DNA of 64,000 nucleotides from Ideonella sp. (GTDB taxonomy: Bacteria; Pseudomonadota; Gammaproteobacteria; Burkholderiales; Burkholderiaceae_C). Below the pieces are notes generated by a model. That model had not been told where the DNA came from and did no database searches. It was given only the letters and a program-made list of their open reading frames with translations. Positions 24,827 through 34,720 of the stretch are shown here, piece after piece; position 1 is the first letter of the stretch, and every line of letters starts with the position of its first letter. The position numbers and the translations under genes are program-made. Location: positions 408,943 to 472,942 of the forward strand of contig NZ_JADJDO010000002.1 of assembly GCF_016702655.1 (NCBI RefSeq), given 5' to 3'.

Positions 24827-27253
24827 TCAGTCCTCTTGGGAGCGGCCCGGCGAGGACTGAGCGGCAGCCGGGCGCCAGCGCCTGAGCAGCAGTGCATTGG
24901 TCACGACGCTGACACTCGACAGCGCCATCGCGGCGCCGGCGAGCACCGGGCTCAGGAAGCCGAACGCCGCGAGCGGGATGCCGACCGCGTTGTAGACGAA
25001 GGCCCAGAACAGGTTCTGGCGGATCTTGCGCGTGGTCGCGCGCGAGATCGAGACGGCTTGCGCGACGAGCGCGAGCTCGCCGCGCATCAGCGTCACGCCG
25101 GCGGTCTGCATCGCGATGTCGGTACCGGTCGCCATCGCGATGCCGACATCGGCGGCGGCGAGCGCCGGCGCGTCGTTGATGCCGTCGCCGACCATCGCCA
25201 CCTTGGCCTCCGCCGCCAGCCCGTTGCGCAGCGCGGCGACGACGCCGGCCTTGGCGCCGGGCAGCACCTCGGCGTGGACCTCGGCGATGCCGAGCTGCCC
25301 CGCCACCGCCTGCGCGCTGCCGCGGTTGTCGCCGCTGACGAGCACCGGGCGCACGCCCTGCGCGACGAGTTGCGCGATCGCCTGCGCCGCGCCCGGCTTG
25401 AGCGTGTCGCCGAAGGCGAGCAGGCCGACGAGGCGCGGCGGGCCGCCCGCAGCTTGTTCCTCGGCGAGCCACGACACGCTGTGCCCGGCCTGCTGCAGGG
25501 TCTGCGCGTTTTCGGCGAGTGCGGTGATGTCGACACCGAGCTCGTGCATCCAGGGCCCGCTGCCAAGCAGCAGGCTGCGCGCGCCGACGCGCCCCTTCAC
25601 GCCGCGCCCGGCGACGGCGGCCACATCGCTCGCCGCTGCGCCGCCCTCGGGCGCCGCTTGCAGCACGGCACGCGCGAGCGGATGCTCGCTGCCGCGCTGC
25701 AAGGCCGCGGCGTCGGCGAGCAGCGCCGCGCGGTCGCCCCGTGCCGCGATCGCCTCGACGAGCACCGGCCGGCCGACGGTCAGCGTGCCGGTCTTGTCGA
25801 AGGCGATCACGGCCACGTCGCGCAAGGCCTCGAGCGCGACCACGTCCTGGATCAGGATGCCGTGGCGCGCCGCGACGCCGGTGCCGACCATGATCGCCGC
25901 CGGCGTCGCGAGGCCGAGCGCGCAGGGGCACGCGATCACCAGCACCGCCACTGCGTGCAGCAGCGCGGTCGCGATCGGCGCGCCGGCGGCGAGCCACCAG
26001 CCGGCGAAGGTGATGAGCGCGGCGACGATCACGACCGGCACGAAGACCGCGCTCACCTGGTCGACGAGACGCTGGATCGGCGCCTTCTTCGCCTGCGCCG
26101 ACTCGACGAGGCGCACGATGCGCGCGAGCGCCGTCTCGGCGCCGACGGCGGTGGTGCGCACCAGCAGCAGCCCCTCGCCGTTGACCGCGCCGCCGGTGAC
26201 GCGGTCGCCCGGCGCCTTGGCCACCGGCAGGCTCTCGCCGGTGAGCAGCGACTCGTCGACGTGGCTGCGGCCTTCGAGCAGCACGCCGTCGACCGGCAGG
26301 CGCTCGCCGGGGCGCACGACGACCTCGTCGCCGACCACGACTTCGGCGAGCGGCACGTCGGTCTCGACGCCGCCGCGGCGGATGCGCGCGGTGTCGGGCC
26401 GCAGCGCCTGCAGCGCGCGGATGGAATCCGTCGTCTGCCGCTTCGCGCGCGCCTCGAGCCACTTGCCGAACAGCACCAGCGTGACGACGACCGCGGCCGA
26501 CTCGAAGTAGAGCGCCGGCATCGCGTCGGCCGAGGTCGCGAGCGTGAACACGCTCAGGCCGTAGGCCGCGCTCGTGCCGAGCGCGACCAGCAGGTCCATG
26601 TTGCCGCTGCCGGCGCGCAGCGCGGCCCAGCCGGCGCGATAGAAGCGTGCGGCCAGCCAGAACTGCACCGGCGTGGCGAGCAGCAGTTGCAGCCAGCCGG
26701 GCAGCATCCAGTGCGCACCGAACAGGTCGCCCACCATCGGCAGCGCGAGCGGCGCCGACAGCAGCGCGGCGAGCAGCACGCGCCGGCCGTCGCTCAGCCA
26801 CGCCGCGGCCGGCGCCGCCGCGGGCGTGGCATCGTCGCGCCGTTCGTGCGCGGTGTAGCCGGCGCGCTGCACCGCGGCGAGCAGGTCGGCGGTCGGTGCG
26901 CTGCCGGCAAGGCGCGTGACGCGCGCGCCCTCGGTCGCGAGGTTGACTTCGGCGGCGAGCACGCCCGGCACTTTGGCGAGCGCTCTCTCGACACGCGCGA
27001 CGCAGCTCGCGCAGGTCATGCCCTCGATCGCGAGGTCGACCGGCTCGCGCGCGACCGCATAGCCCGCGCGCTCGACGGCGGCCGCGAGCACGCCCGCATC
27101 GAGCGCGCCGTCGCCCTCGACCGTCGCGCTCTCGGTGGCGAGGTTCACGCTCGCCGCGCGCACGCCCGGTACCTTGGCGAGCGCCTTCTCGACCCGCGCG
27201 ACGCAGCTCGCGCAGGTCATGCCGCCGACGGGGAGGGAGAGGGAGTGGGCCAT
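24827..27253 (-). CDS. copA: Copper-translocating P1B-type ATPase
   Basis: 808-residue Cu(I) export pump of the inner membrane. Two N-terminal heavy-metal domains each carry GMTCASC (about residues 10-70 and 78-140). Eight membrane segments follow; the ion-site motif is CPC (VIACPCALGLATP), the phosphorylated Asp is in DKTGTLT, the actuator loop is LLTGESLPV, and the hinge is VGDGINDAP. YNAVGIPLAAF in the seventh segment marks the Cu(I) group. No copZ or cueR-like gene is adjacent. It is followed on the minus strand by nothing in the same operon; hicB ends 9 bases upstream. Confidence 0.95.
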   Translation of the reverse strand: MAHSLSLPVGGMTCASCVARVEKALAKVPGVRAASVNLATESATVEGDGALDAGVLAAAVERAGYAVAREPVDLAIEGMTCASCVARVERALAKVPGVLAAEVNLATEGARVTRLAGSAPTADLLAAVQRAGYTAHERRDDATPAAAPAAAWLSDGRRVLLAALLSAPLALPMVGDLFGAHWMLPGWLQLLLATPVQFWLAARFYRAGWAALRAGSGNMDLLVALGTSAAYGLSVFTLATSADAMPALYFESAAVVVTLVLFGKWLEARAKRQTTDSIRALQALRPDTARIRRGGVETDVPLAEVVVGDEVVVRPGERLPVDGVLLEGRSHVDESLLTGESLPVAKAPGDRVTGGAVNGEGLLLVRTTAVGAETALARIVRLVESAQAKKAPIQRLVDQVSAVFVPVVIVAALITFAGWWLAAGAPIATALLHAVAVLVIACPCALGLATPAAIMVGTGVAARHGILIQDVVALEALRDVAVIAFDKTGTLTVGRPVLVEAIAARGDRAALLADAAALQRGSEHPLARAVLQAAPEGGAAASDVAAVAGRGVKGRVGARSLLLGSGPWMHELGVDITALAENAQTLQQAGHSVSWLAEEQAAGGPPRLVGLLAFGDTLKPGAAQAIAQLVAQGVRPVLVSGDNRGSAQAVAGQLGIAEVHAEVLPGAKAGVVAALRNGLAAEAKVAMVGDGINDAPALAAADVGIAMATGTDIAMQTAGVTLMRGELALVAQAVSISRATTRKIRQNLFWAFVYNAVGIPLAAFGFLSPVLAGAAMALSSVSVVTNALLLRRWRPAAAQSSPGRSQED

Positions 27254-27262
27254 GTTCGAGGG

Positions 27263-27631
27263 TCAGGTGTCGCGCCGGGCCGCGGGCCGCGCAGGCGGCT
27301 TTCGGGCCGCACGGCCCAATGCGGCTTCGGCCCACTTGTTGAGACTCGTCCCGCTGCGTGCAGCCGCCTTCAATGCCGCGGCATGAACCGCAGGCGCAAT
27401 GCGCAGCATGACCTTCCCGCTCGCAGGCCTTTCGGGCGCGGAGCCCAATTCCTCGGAAGCGGCAAGGTATTCATCGATCGCTGCATGAAAGTTGGCCTCG
27501 AACTCCGAGACAGACTCGCCATGGAACGAAATGATGTCGTCGATGTCCACGACGCGACCGACGATCACCTTGTCTTGCGCGTCGAACACCATGTTCGCGC
27601 TGTAGCCCTTGTAGGTCATCATGCTGCTCAT
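27263..27631 (-). CDS. hicB: HicB-like antitoxin
   Basis: 122-residue antitoxin. The N-terminal HicB fold (MMTYKGYSANMVFDAQDKVI, VGRVVDIDDIISFHGESVSE, FEANFHAAIDEYLA) is followed by a C-terminal ribbon-helix-helix type segment (GKVMLRIAPAVHAAALKAAARSGTSLNKWAEAAL) that would bind DNA. It binds and blocks HicA and represses the operon. The ATG at 27631 overlaps the hicA stop (ATGA). The tail is Arg/Ala/Pro-rich. Confidence 0.92.
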   Translation of the reverse strand: MSSMMTYKGYSANMVFDAQDKVIVGRVVDIDDIISFHGESVSEFEANFHAAIDEYLAASEELGSAPERPASGKVMLRIAPAVHAAALKAAARSGTSLNKWAEAALGRAARKPPARPAARRDT

Positions 27632-27882
27632 GGCCAGATCCCCATTCGCTCGACGAACGCTCGCACCGCCAGGATGCGATAGCGAAGCGCTTCCTTCCCG
27701 GGGCGTGGGCGATGAAGCGTTATCTTCCTGCCGTTGAACTCGAAGGTCGCGGATGACCCAGCGCCTTCGACTACCCGGCATCCAGCTGCCCTGAGCATCG
27801 ACTCGACGCGCGCCCACTCGATGTGTCCATTCACCGGATCGGCCAGGACGCGCCCGAGCGTCTTGCGGTGTGTGCCGTTCAC
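27628..27882 (-). CDS. hicA: HicA-like mRNA interferase toxin
   Basis: 84-residue double-stranded-RNA-binding-fold toxin (YcfA/HicA) that cleaves mRNA. It contains VNGTHRKTLGRVLADPVNGH, ARVESMLRAAGCRVVEGAGS and GRKITLHRPRP; the catalytic His is usually in a G-S/H motif, here unclear because GSSATFEF has no His. I chose the GTG at 27882 because homology starts at NGTHRKTL and a promoter lies immediately upstream; an ATG at 27924 would place the promoter inside the gene. First gene of a toxin-antitoxin operon with hicB. Confidence 0.85.
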   Translation of the reverse strand: MNGTHRKTLGRVLADPVNGHIEWARVESMLRAAGCRVVEGAGSSATFEFNGRKITLHRPRPGKEALRYRILAVRAFVERMGIWP

Positions 27883-27889
27883 ATGAAAA

Positions 27890-27917
27890 ATGATAGCACT
27901 ATCTGTACGTTGTGCAA
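27890..27917 (-). promoter_or_regulatory. hicAB promoter with inverted-repeat operator
   Basis: On the minus strand: TTGCAC (27917-27912), 16-base spacer, TATCAT (27895-27890). An inverted repeat GATAG-tg-CTATC (27903-27892) lies between the boxes and overlaps the -10, as expected for a HicB operator. The GTG start follows 7 bases after the -10, so the transcript would have almost no leader. Confidence 0.6.
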
Positions 27918-27979
27918 TCATCATTCGCGGCCCGACTGCGCAGGTGCTTCGCTGCGGCCTGAGCCTCCACTCCAGTCGG

Positions 27980-28600
27980 TCACATCGCGATATATCGCCC
28001 CGGCCGGTGGTTCACCGCCAGCGTCAGGTTGAGCGCCACGGCACCGACGAGCGACCAGGCGATGCGCTGCCAGTCGGCAACGACCGCGATGGCGGCGAGC
28101 ACGATCGCGCAGTCGATCGCCATCTGCACCTTGCCTGCGCGCCAGCCCTTTTCCTGCTGCAGCCACAGCGCGACGATGCCCACCCCGCCCAGGCTCGCCT
28201 TGTGCCTGAAGAGCATCAGGAAGCCCGCGCCCATCAGCAGCCCGCCCATCACCGCCGCATACGCCGGCTGCAGCGACGCGAAGGCGAGCGCGAGCGGCTG
28301 CCACTCCGTCATCAGCGAGAGCAGCGCCACGGCGGCGAAGGTCTTGACCGTGAAGCGTTTGCCCATGCGCTGCCACGCGATCCAGTAGAAGGGCAGGTTG
28401 ATCGCGAAGAACAGCTTGCCGAAGCCGATGCCGGTGCCGTAGTGGAGCAAGAAGGCGAGGCCCGCGGTGCCGCCGGTCAGCAAGCCGGCGTGCTTGAACA
28501 TCACGATCCCGAGCGAGATGAACAGGGTGCCGGTGACGAGCGCCTGCGCGTCTTCGAAATGCGAGTGGCGGGTCGGCGGGTCGGTGGGTGCGCGCGGCAT
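27980..28600 (-). CDS. YitT family membrane protein
   Basis: 206-residue inner-membrane protein with five to six hydrophobic segments. YitT/DUF161 marks are ALVTGTLFISLGIVMFKHAGLLTGGTAGLAFLLHY, where GGTAG is the family signature, and LGGVGIVALWLQQEKGWRAGKVQMAIDC. Members are likely transporters, with no settled substrate. The C-terminal DUF2179 domain found in Bacillus homologues is missing, as is usual in proteobacteria. The ATG at 28600 is chosen; the open frame runs upstream antisense to msrQ. Confidence 0.88.
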   Translation of the reverse strand: MPRAPTDPPTRHSHFEDAQALVTGTLFISLGIVMFKHAGLLTGGTAGLAFLLHYGTGIGFGKLFFAINLPFYWIAWQRMGKRFTVKTFAAVALLSLMTEWQPLALAFASLQPAYAAVMGGLLMGAGFLMLFRHKASLGGVGIVALWLQQEKGWRAGKVQMAIDCAIVLAAIAVVADWQRIAWSLVGAVALNLTLAVNHRPGRYIAM

Positions 28601-28647
28601 CGGCCGATTGTCGTCGGCCCGCGGGCGGGCGGCGCCCGCGCCTGACT

Positions 28648-29313
28648 TCAGCCGCGCTTGAGCGCCCGCACGGCGCGCCAGCCGAGCAGCAGCGCGACGA
28701 TCGCCGCGTAGACCGCGACCTCGGCGTAGTCGTTCTTCGCCGAGCGCATCCACGCGAAGTGCAGGATCGCGAGCACGCCAATCGCGTACACGCAGCGGTG
28801 CAGCGCCTGCCAGCGCGCCGCGCCGAGGACCTTGATGGCGCGGTTGAACGAGGTTGCGGCCAGCGGCAGCATCAGCAGCAACGCGGCAAAGCCGGCCAGC
28901 ACGAACGGGCGCTTGGGGATGTCGGCGGCGATCGCAGCCGGGTCCAAGCCCATGTCGAGCCAGGCATAGGCCAGGAAGTGCAGCACGAGGTAGAAGAACG
29001 TGAACAGGCCCAGCATGCGCCGAAAGCGTGCCAGCGCATGCCAGCCCGTCGCCTGGCGCAGGGGCGTCACGGCGAGCGTCAGGCACAGCAGGCGCAGCAC
29101 CCAGTCGCCCGTGCCGCGGCTCAGCGCCTCGGCCGGGTTGGGGCCGAGCGCGTTGGCTGCCGCGCCATAGACCATCCACGCCAGCGGCAGCAGGCAAAGG
29201 GCGAACAGCAGCGGCTTGGCGGCGGGGTGCAGCAGCATCCTGCCGGCAGACGCGCGCGCGGCTGGTGGCTGGGGCGATGCAGTGCGGCTCATCGCCAGGG
29301 CGGTGGGGTCCAC
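28648..29313 (-). CDS. msrQ: MsrQ, haem-binding membrane subunit of the MsrPQ system
   Basis: 221-residue ferric-reductase-like membrane protein that passes electrons from the quinone pool to MsrP for repair of periplasmic methionine sulfoxide. It has about six hydrophobic segments, with haem-ligand histidines expected in WHALARFRRMLGLFTFFYLVLHFLAY and RWQALHRCVYAIGVLAILHF. Starts 27 bases after the msrP stop; the ATG at 29313 or the next at 29292 could be used. Confidence 0.93.
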   Translation of the reverse strand: MDPTALAMSRTASPQPPAARASAGRMLLHPAAKPLLFALCLLPLAWMVYGAAANALGPNPAEALSRGTGDWVLRLLCLTLAVTPLRQATGWHALARFRRMLGLFTFFYLVLHFLAYAWLDMGLDPAAIAADIPKRPFVLAGFAALLLMLPLAATSFNRAIKVLGAARWQALHRCVYAIGVLAILHFAWMRSAKNDYAEVAVYAAIVALLLGWRAVRALKRG

Positions 29314-29340
29314 CTCAGTACCGTCCGGCCGCAGCCGGGG

Positions 29341-30333
<993 letters not shown>

Positions 30334-30418
30334 GGTGCGTGGATCGAAGGTGTGGGCGGGTGGCGGCAATGGGTCGCACCGGCACGGGCCTTCTTACCGC
30401 GGCCTGCCGCCAGGCCGC

Positions 30419-31777
30419 CTACAAGGTGCCGTACGAGTGCAGCCCGGAGAGGAACATGTTGACGCCCAGGAAGGCGAAGGTTGTCACCACGAGGCCGGTG
30501 AGTGCCCACCAGGCTGCGACCGTCCCGCGCAGGCCCTTGATGAGGCGCATGTGCAGCCAGGCGGCGTAGTTGAGCCAGACGATCAGGGCCCAGGTTTCCT
30601 TCGGGTCCCAGCTCCAGTAGCCGCCCCAGGCCTCGGCAGCCCAGAACGCGCCGAGGATGGTGGCGATGGTGAAGAAGGCGAAGCCGAGCGCGATCGAGCG
30701 GTACATCACGTCGTCGAGCACTTCGGCCGCGGGCAGGCGTTCGGCAATGCGCCTGCGCGCGGCGAGGATGGCGCCGACGACGAGCAGCGCGACGCCCGAG
30801 TACACCGCCCAGTAGCTCGACAGGGCCTCGATCGGGTTCTTGCGGAACAGCACCGGCTCGAAGACCAGCACCATGCCCATCAGCGCGAGCGGTGCAAGCT
30901 TCACCCAGCTCGTCTGAGTGGCCTGCTGCTTGACGAGATAGGCAAACGCCACCATCGCCGAGAGCGCGAAGCTGCCGTAGCCGATGAAGTTGGCCGGCAC
31001 GTGCAGCTTCATCCACCAGCTCTGCAGCGCGGGCACGAGGGGCTGGATTTCCTGCGCCTCGCGCTCCAGCGTGTACCAGAGCAGAAAGCCTACCGCGCCG
31101 CTGACGACGAGCATCACGAAGGCGCCGAGCGCGCGCGTTGCGTACTGCTGCTCGTAGTAGAGGTAGAAGAGCGCCGTCATGCAGCAGAAGAGGACGAACA
31201 CTTCGTACAGGTTGCTGACCGGGATATGGCCGATGCCGGGCCCGATCTGGTGGCTCTCGAACCAGCGCACGAGCAGCCCGGTGAGCGCCATGAAGGTGGC
31301 GGCCCAGGTCAGGCGCGTCGCGAGCACGCCCGCCGCGCCGTCGGCCGAGCGCGCGAAGAGCGCGATCCAGTACAGCGCCGTCGCCATGAAGAAGAGCAGG
31401 CTCATCCACAGGATCGCGCTCTGGCTCGACAGCAGGTACTTGAGCAGAAATATGTTCTCGCTTTGCGCGAGGTCGGCGCCGAAGGCGTCGGTCGAGCCCT
31501 GGTAGAGCGTGATCGCGAGCCAGGCTGCGGCGCCGCAGCCGAGCATCAGCGTGCGCATCGAGCGCCAGAACCAGCCGAGCGCAATCAGCGCTGGCACCGT
31601 GCCGGCGAGGATGGCCTTGTCGTAGACGTCCATCGCGTCGCCGTGGCGCATGAAGGCGTAGCCCGCGCCGCCGAGCAGCAGCGCGGCGAACAGCCAGTCG
31701 AAGGTGCTGCGGCGTGTTGCGAAGCCACCGTGCCCGGCCGGGCGGATCAAGGTGGTGGTGGTGGTCGTGGTAGTCAT
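30419..31777 (-). CDS. ccsB: Cytochrome c synthase subunit CcsB (ResC/CcsA-type)
   Basis: 452-residue inner-membrane protein of system II cytochrome c maturation; with ResB it moves haem out and attaches it to CXXCH apoproteins. The haem-handling WWD motif is seen as WAAEAWGGYWSWDPKETWAL, flanked by conserved histidines (HVPANFIGYGSFAL and HMRLIKGLRGT). About ten membrane segments. The N-terminus is a run of nine threonines encoded by ACC/ACG repeats. Its ATG overlaps the resB stop (ATGA). Confidence 0.95.
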   Translation of the reverse strand: MTTTTTTTTLIRPAGHGGFATRRSTFDWLFAALLLGGAGYAFMRHGDAMDVYDKAILAGTVPALIALGWFWRSMRTLMLGCGAAAWLAITLYQGSTDAFGADLAQSENIFLLKYLLSSQSAILWMSLLFFMATALYWIALFARSADGAAGVLATRLTWAATFMALTGLLVRWFESHQIGPGIGHIPVSNLYEVFVLFCCMTALFYLYYEQQYATRALGAFVMLVVSGAVGFLLWYTLEREAQEIQPLVPALQSWWMKLHVPANFIGYGSFALSAMVAFAYLVKQQATQTSWVKLAPLALMGMVLVFEPVLFRKNPIEALSSYWAVYSGVALLVVGAILAARRRIAERLPAAEVLDDVMYRSIALGFAFFTIATILGAFWAAEAWGGYWSWDPKETWALIVWLNYAAWLHMRLIKGLRGTVAAWWALTGLVVTTFAFLGVNMFLSGLHSYGTL

Positions 31778-33921
31778 GCGGCGTCCTTCAGCAGGGCCTT
31801 CTTCAAGGTGTCGAACTCGGCATCGGCGGCGAGCGTGTGGCGCGTGGACGCGAGCGCCATCGTCACGCGCGTGCGGCCGTCGCCCTGCGGCGCGAGCCAG
31901 ACCCACAGGCGCCGCTCGCGGATGTAGAGCATCGCGAACACGCCCACGATCAGCAGCACGCAGCCGATGTAGACGAGCGTCTGCCCCGGCGCGCGCGTGA
32001 CCTGGAACACGCTCGCCTGCACCTGCTTGAAATCGGTCAGCATCAGCAGCACCGGCGCCGGGTAGAAGAAGCTGTCCGACAGCGAGAGCATGGCCGCGCC
32101 GATGAAGGACTGCGACTTGTCGTCCGCCGCCAGCGGCGCCAGCCCGGCGTCGGCACGGGCGAGGTTCATGAGCTCGAACAGGCTGCCGTTGAGGATGCGC
32201 AGCAGCACCTCGGAAATGCGTCCGCGCTCGTCCTCGGGGACGCTGGTCTCGAGGAAATCCGAGATCGCCTGCAGGCCGCTGCCCTTGACCTTGTCACCAC
32301 CGGCTCCGGCGAAGAGAGAGAGCGCGCGCAGTGCCGTTGCCGCGAGTTGCGAGCGCATCTCGGGCTTGTCGGCGGGCGCGGCGAGCTCGCCGTAGCGTTG
32401 CGCCGCCTTGTTGCGCAGCCCCGCGTCGAGCAGCGCGCCGCGCAGGCGCAGCCACTCGTCGATCGAGTCGGCGCCATCGGCCGGGATGCGCAGGTAGCGC
32501 ATCGGCTCGGCGGGGCTGTCGCGCACGCCGGCGAGGAACACGCGCCGGCCGTCCATCTCGACCGGCAGCATGTAGTTGTTGAACTCGCGCGCCTGGCCGC
32601 TCGCGTCGCGCAGCTTGTAGCTGAACGACGGGCCGACGTTGCGCAGATCGCCCTTGCTCGCGCCGGGCTTGGCGCCCGAGCCCAGGTGCTGGTCGAGCGA
32701 GCGCGCCAGGTCGACCGCGCGCACGTCGGTCGCGCTGGCGCCGTCGCCGCCCATGTTCTCGACGTTGATCACGCGCAGCCCGGTGAACTCGAGCTTGAGC
32801 CGGCCCGCTTCGCCGCCGCTGGCGGGCGCAAGCGTGGTCGAGGTGCCGACGCTGCCGTCGATGTCGAACGGCTTGCCGGCGCCGGTGAGCGGCAGCGCGC
32901 GCAGCTTGAGCGAAGAGCCGCCGTCATCGAAGCTGCTCTGGTAGATCGCGATACCGCGATGCTGCGCCGGCTCGTTGACCTTGACCGTGGCCGGCGTCGC
33001 CTGGCCGGTGTCTCGGTCGTGGATCACGATCTCGCTCGCGAAGAGGCGCGGCATGCCGGTGTCGTAGTACTCGACGATGAACTTCTTGAGTTCGACGTCG
33101 AACGGCAGATCCTGCAGCACCACGCCGGACGGCTGGTTGATGACGGCTGTGCCCGCGCGCTCGCCCTCGGGAACGAACAGGTTGGCGCGAAAGGCCGGCG
33201 TGCCGGGCCCGAGGCGGTGCTGCGCGGGCACGTCGCGGATCAGCCCCGCGCCGTCGAAGGCGGTCTTGCCCTGCAGCCACATCTGCGCGCGCAGCACGAG
33301 GTCGCCGTCGAACAGGCCGCCGATGCACACGAGCACGATCGCCGAATGCGCGGCGATGTAGCCGAGGCGATTGGTCGCGCCGCGGCGCGCGGCGATCATC
33401 GTGCCGCGCAGCGCAACGCCCTCGCGGCGCTGCTGCACCTTGGCCCTCCAGCCCGCGCCGGTGAGCAGCGCCGCGGTGCGCGCGTAGGCTGCGTCCGGTG
33501 CCTCGGCGAGTTCGCCCTGGGCATGGAGGTGAAAGGCGAGCAGGCTCTGCTCGCGCACATGCTCCTTGTAGTTGCGCAGGTCAGCGAGGATGCGCGGCGC
33601 GTTGCGCGCGATGCACAGGCTCGTCGAGAGCACGAGGAAGGCCAGGATGACGAGGAACCACCACGCGCTGTAGATGCGCGTCAGGCCGACGGTCGTGAAG
33701 AGGTCGGCCCAGAACGGCCCGAACTGGTTGACGACGTTGTTCGCCGGCTCGTTCTGCTTGACGACGGTGCCGATCACCGACGCGATGCAGATCACCGTCA
33801 GCAGCGAGATCGCGAAGCGCATCGACGACAGCAGCTCGACCGCCTCGCGCAGCACGCCGGCGCGCGCGCCGCTCAGTTCGAGGCCCGCGGTGGAGACGGG
33901 CGTTGCTTCGCCGGAAGACAT
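31774..33921 (-). CDS. resB: Cytochrome c biogenesis protein ResB
   Basis: 715-residue partner of CcsB in system II. Membrane segments lie near residues 35-55, 85-105, 190-210 and near the C-terminus (TLVYIGCVLLIVGVFAMLYIRERRLWVWL). The long loop between the third and fourth segment is periplasmic and holds apocytochrome. Typical ResB stretches are ELLSSMRFAISLLTVICIASVIGTVVKQNE and RLGYIAAHSAIVLVCIGGL (conserved His). Required for the c-type cytochromes at 21.7 and 34.0 kb. The ATG at 33921 gives the usual start. Confidence 0.95.
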   Translation of the reverse strand: MSSGEATPVSTAGLELSGARAGVLREAVELLSSMRFAISLLTVICIASVIGTVVKQNEPANNVVNQFGPFWADLFTTVGLTRIYSAWWFLVILAFLVLSTSLCIARNAPRILADLRNYKEHVREQSLLAFHLHAQGELAEAPDAAYARTAALLTGAGWRAKVQQRREGVALRGTMIAARRGATNRLGYIAAHSAIVLVCIGGLFDGDLVLRAQMWLQGKTAFDGAGLIRDVPAQHRLGPGTPAFRANLFVPEGERAGTAVINQPSGVVLQDLPFDVELKKFIVEYYDTGMPRLFASEIVIHDRDTGQATPATVKVNEPAQHRGIAIYQSSFDDGGSSLKLRALPLTGAGKPFDIDGSVGTSTTLAPASGGEAGRLKLEFTGLRVINVENMGGDGASATDVRAVDLARSLDQHLGSGAKPGASKGDLRNVGPSFSYKLRDASGQAREFNNYMLPVEMDGRRVFLAGVRDSPAEPMRYLRIPADGADSIDEWLRLRGALLDAGLRNKAAQRYGELAAPADKPEMRSQLAATALRALSLFAGAGGDKVKGSGLQAISDFLETSVPEDERGRISEVLLRILNGSLFELMNLARADAGLAPLAADDKSQSFIGAAMLSLSDSFFYPAPVLLMLTDFKQVQASVFQVTRAPGQTLVYIGCVLLIVGVFAMLYIRERRLWVWLAPQGDGRTRVTMALASTRHTLAADAEFDTLKKALLKDAA

Positions 33922-34002
33922 CGCGCGATTATCGAGCGCCGCCGCGCGGCGGCGCATAACCGGGCCGCGTCAGGGGGATCAACCCGGCGCCGGCCGGCCC
34001 GG

Positions 34003-34659
34003 TCAATGCGCAGCGCTGCTGCGCAGGCCGGCGATGTAGTCGGACACGGCCTTGATCTCGCGGTCGTTCATCTTGGCCGCGACGCCGGTCATCTGCAGGC
34101 TGTTCTTGCGCACGCCGTCGCGAAACGCCACCAACTGGGCCTGGCTGTACTCGGCATGCTGGCCCGACAGACGCGGATACTGCGCCGGGATGCCCCCGCC
34201 GTCGGGCGTGTGGCAACCGGCGCAGGCCGGGATCATGCGATCGGCGATGCCGCCGCGGTAGATCTTCTCGCCCAGGACCACCGTGTCCTTGTTCTTCGCG
34301 AAGCCGGGCTTGGCTTCCTTGGAGGCGTAGAACGCGGCCACGTTCTTCATGTCGGCATCGCTGAGCGTGGCCGACATGCCTTGCATGATCGCGTTCTCGC
34401 GCTTGCCCGACTTGAACTCCTGCAACTGCTTGACCAGGTACTCGGGGATCTGGCCCTGCAGGATCGGGTTGGCCGGGGTGCCGCGCGAACCGTCGGCGGT
34501 GTGGCAGGCGGCGCAGACCTGGGTCGAGATCTCCTGGCCCCGCGCCAGATCGGGCTTGGCCGCGGCCTTGGCAGGCTCGGCCGCCCAGGCGGGCAGCGCC
34601 GCGGCGGTGACGAGGGCGGTGGCCAGCAGGCGGGGCAGCAGGGGGGCGAGAAGCTTCAT
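34003..34659 (-). CDS. Di-haem cytochrome c (c4 type)
   Basis: 218-residue exported cytochrome with signal peptide ending around PAWAAEP and two haem motifs, CAACH and CAGCH. Each half has an axial Met candidate (AIMQGMSATL and LQMTGVAAKM). It probably shuttles electrons to a terminal oxidase. It lies upstream of resB on the same strand and diverges from engB, the usual order in Burkholderiales. Confidence 0.93.
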   Translation of the reverse strand: MKLLAPLLPRLLATALVTAAALPAWAAEPAKAAAKPDLARGQEISTQVCAACHTADGSRGTPANPILQGQIPEYLVKQLQEFKSGKRENAIMQGMSATLSDADMKNVAAFYASKEAKPGFAKNKDTVVLGEKIYRGGIADRMIPACAGCHTPDGGGIPAQYPRLSGQHAEYSQAQLVAFRDGVRKNSLQMTGVAAKMNDREIKAVSDYIAGLRSSAAH

Positions 34660-34720
34660 GTCGTTGCGGGCTCGGGCTGCAAAGCGGGCGATTTTACAAT
34701 GAGGGCTTTGGCGGACCGCG

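Noticed and set aside
31748..31777. Trinucleotide repeat at the start of ccsB, considered as phase-variable
   Set aside because: The unit is three bases, so length changes would only add or remove threonines and not shift the frame.
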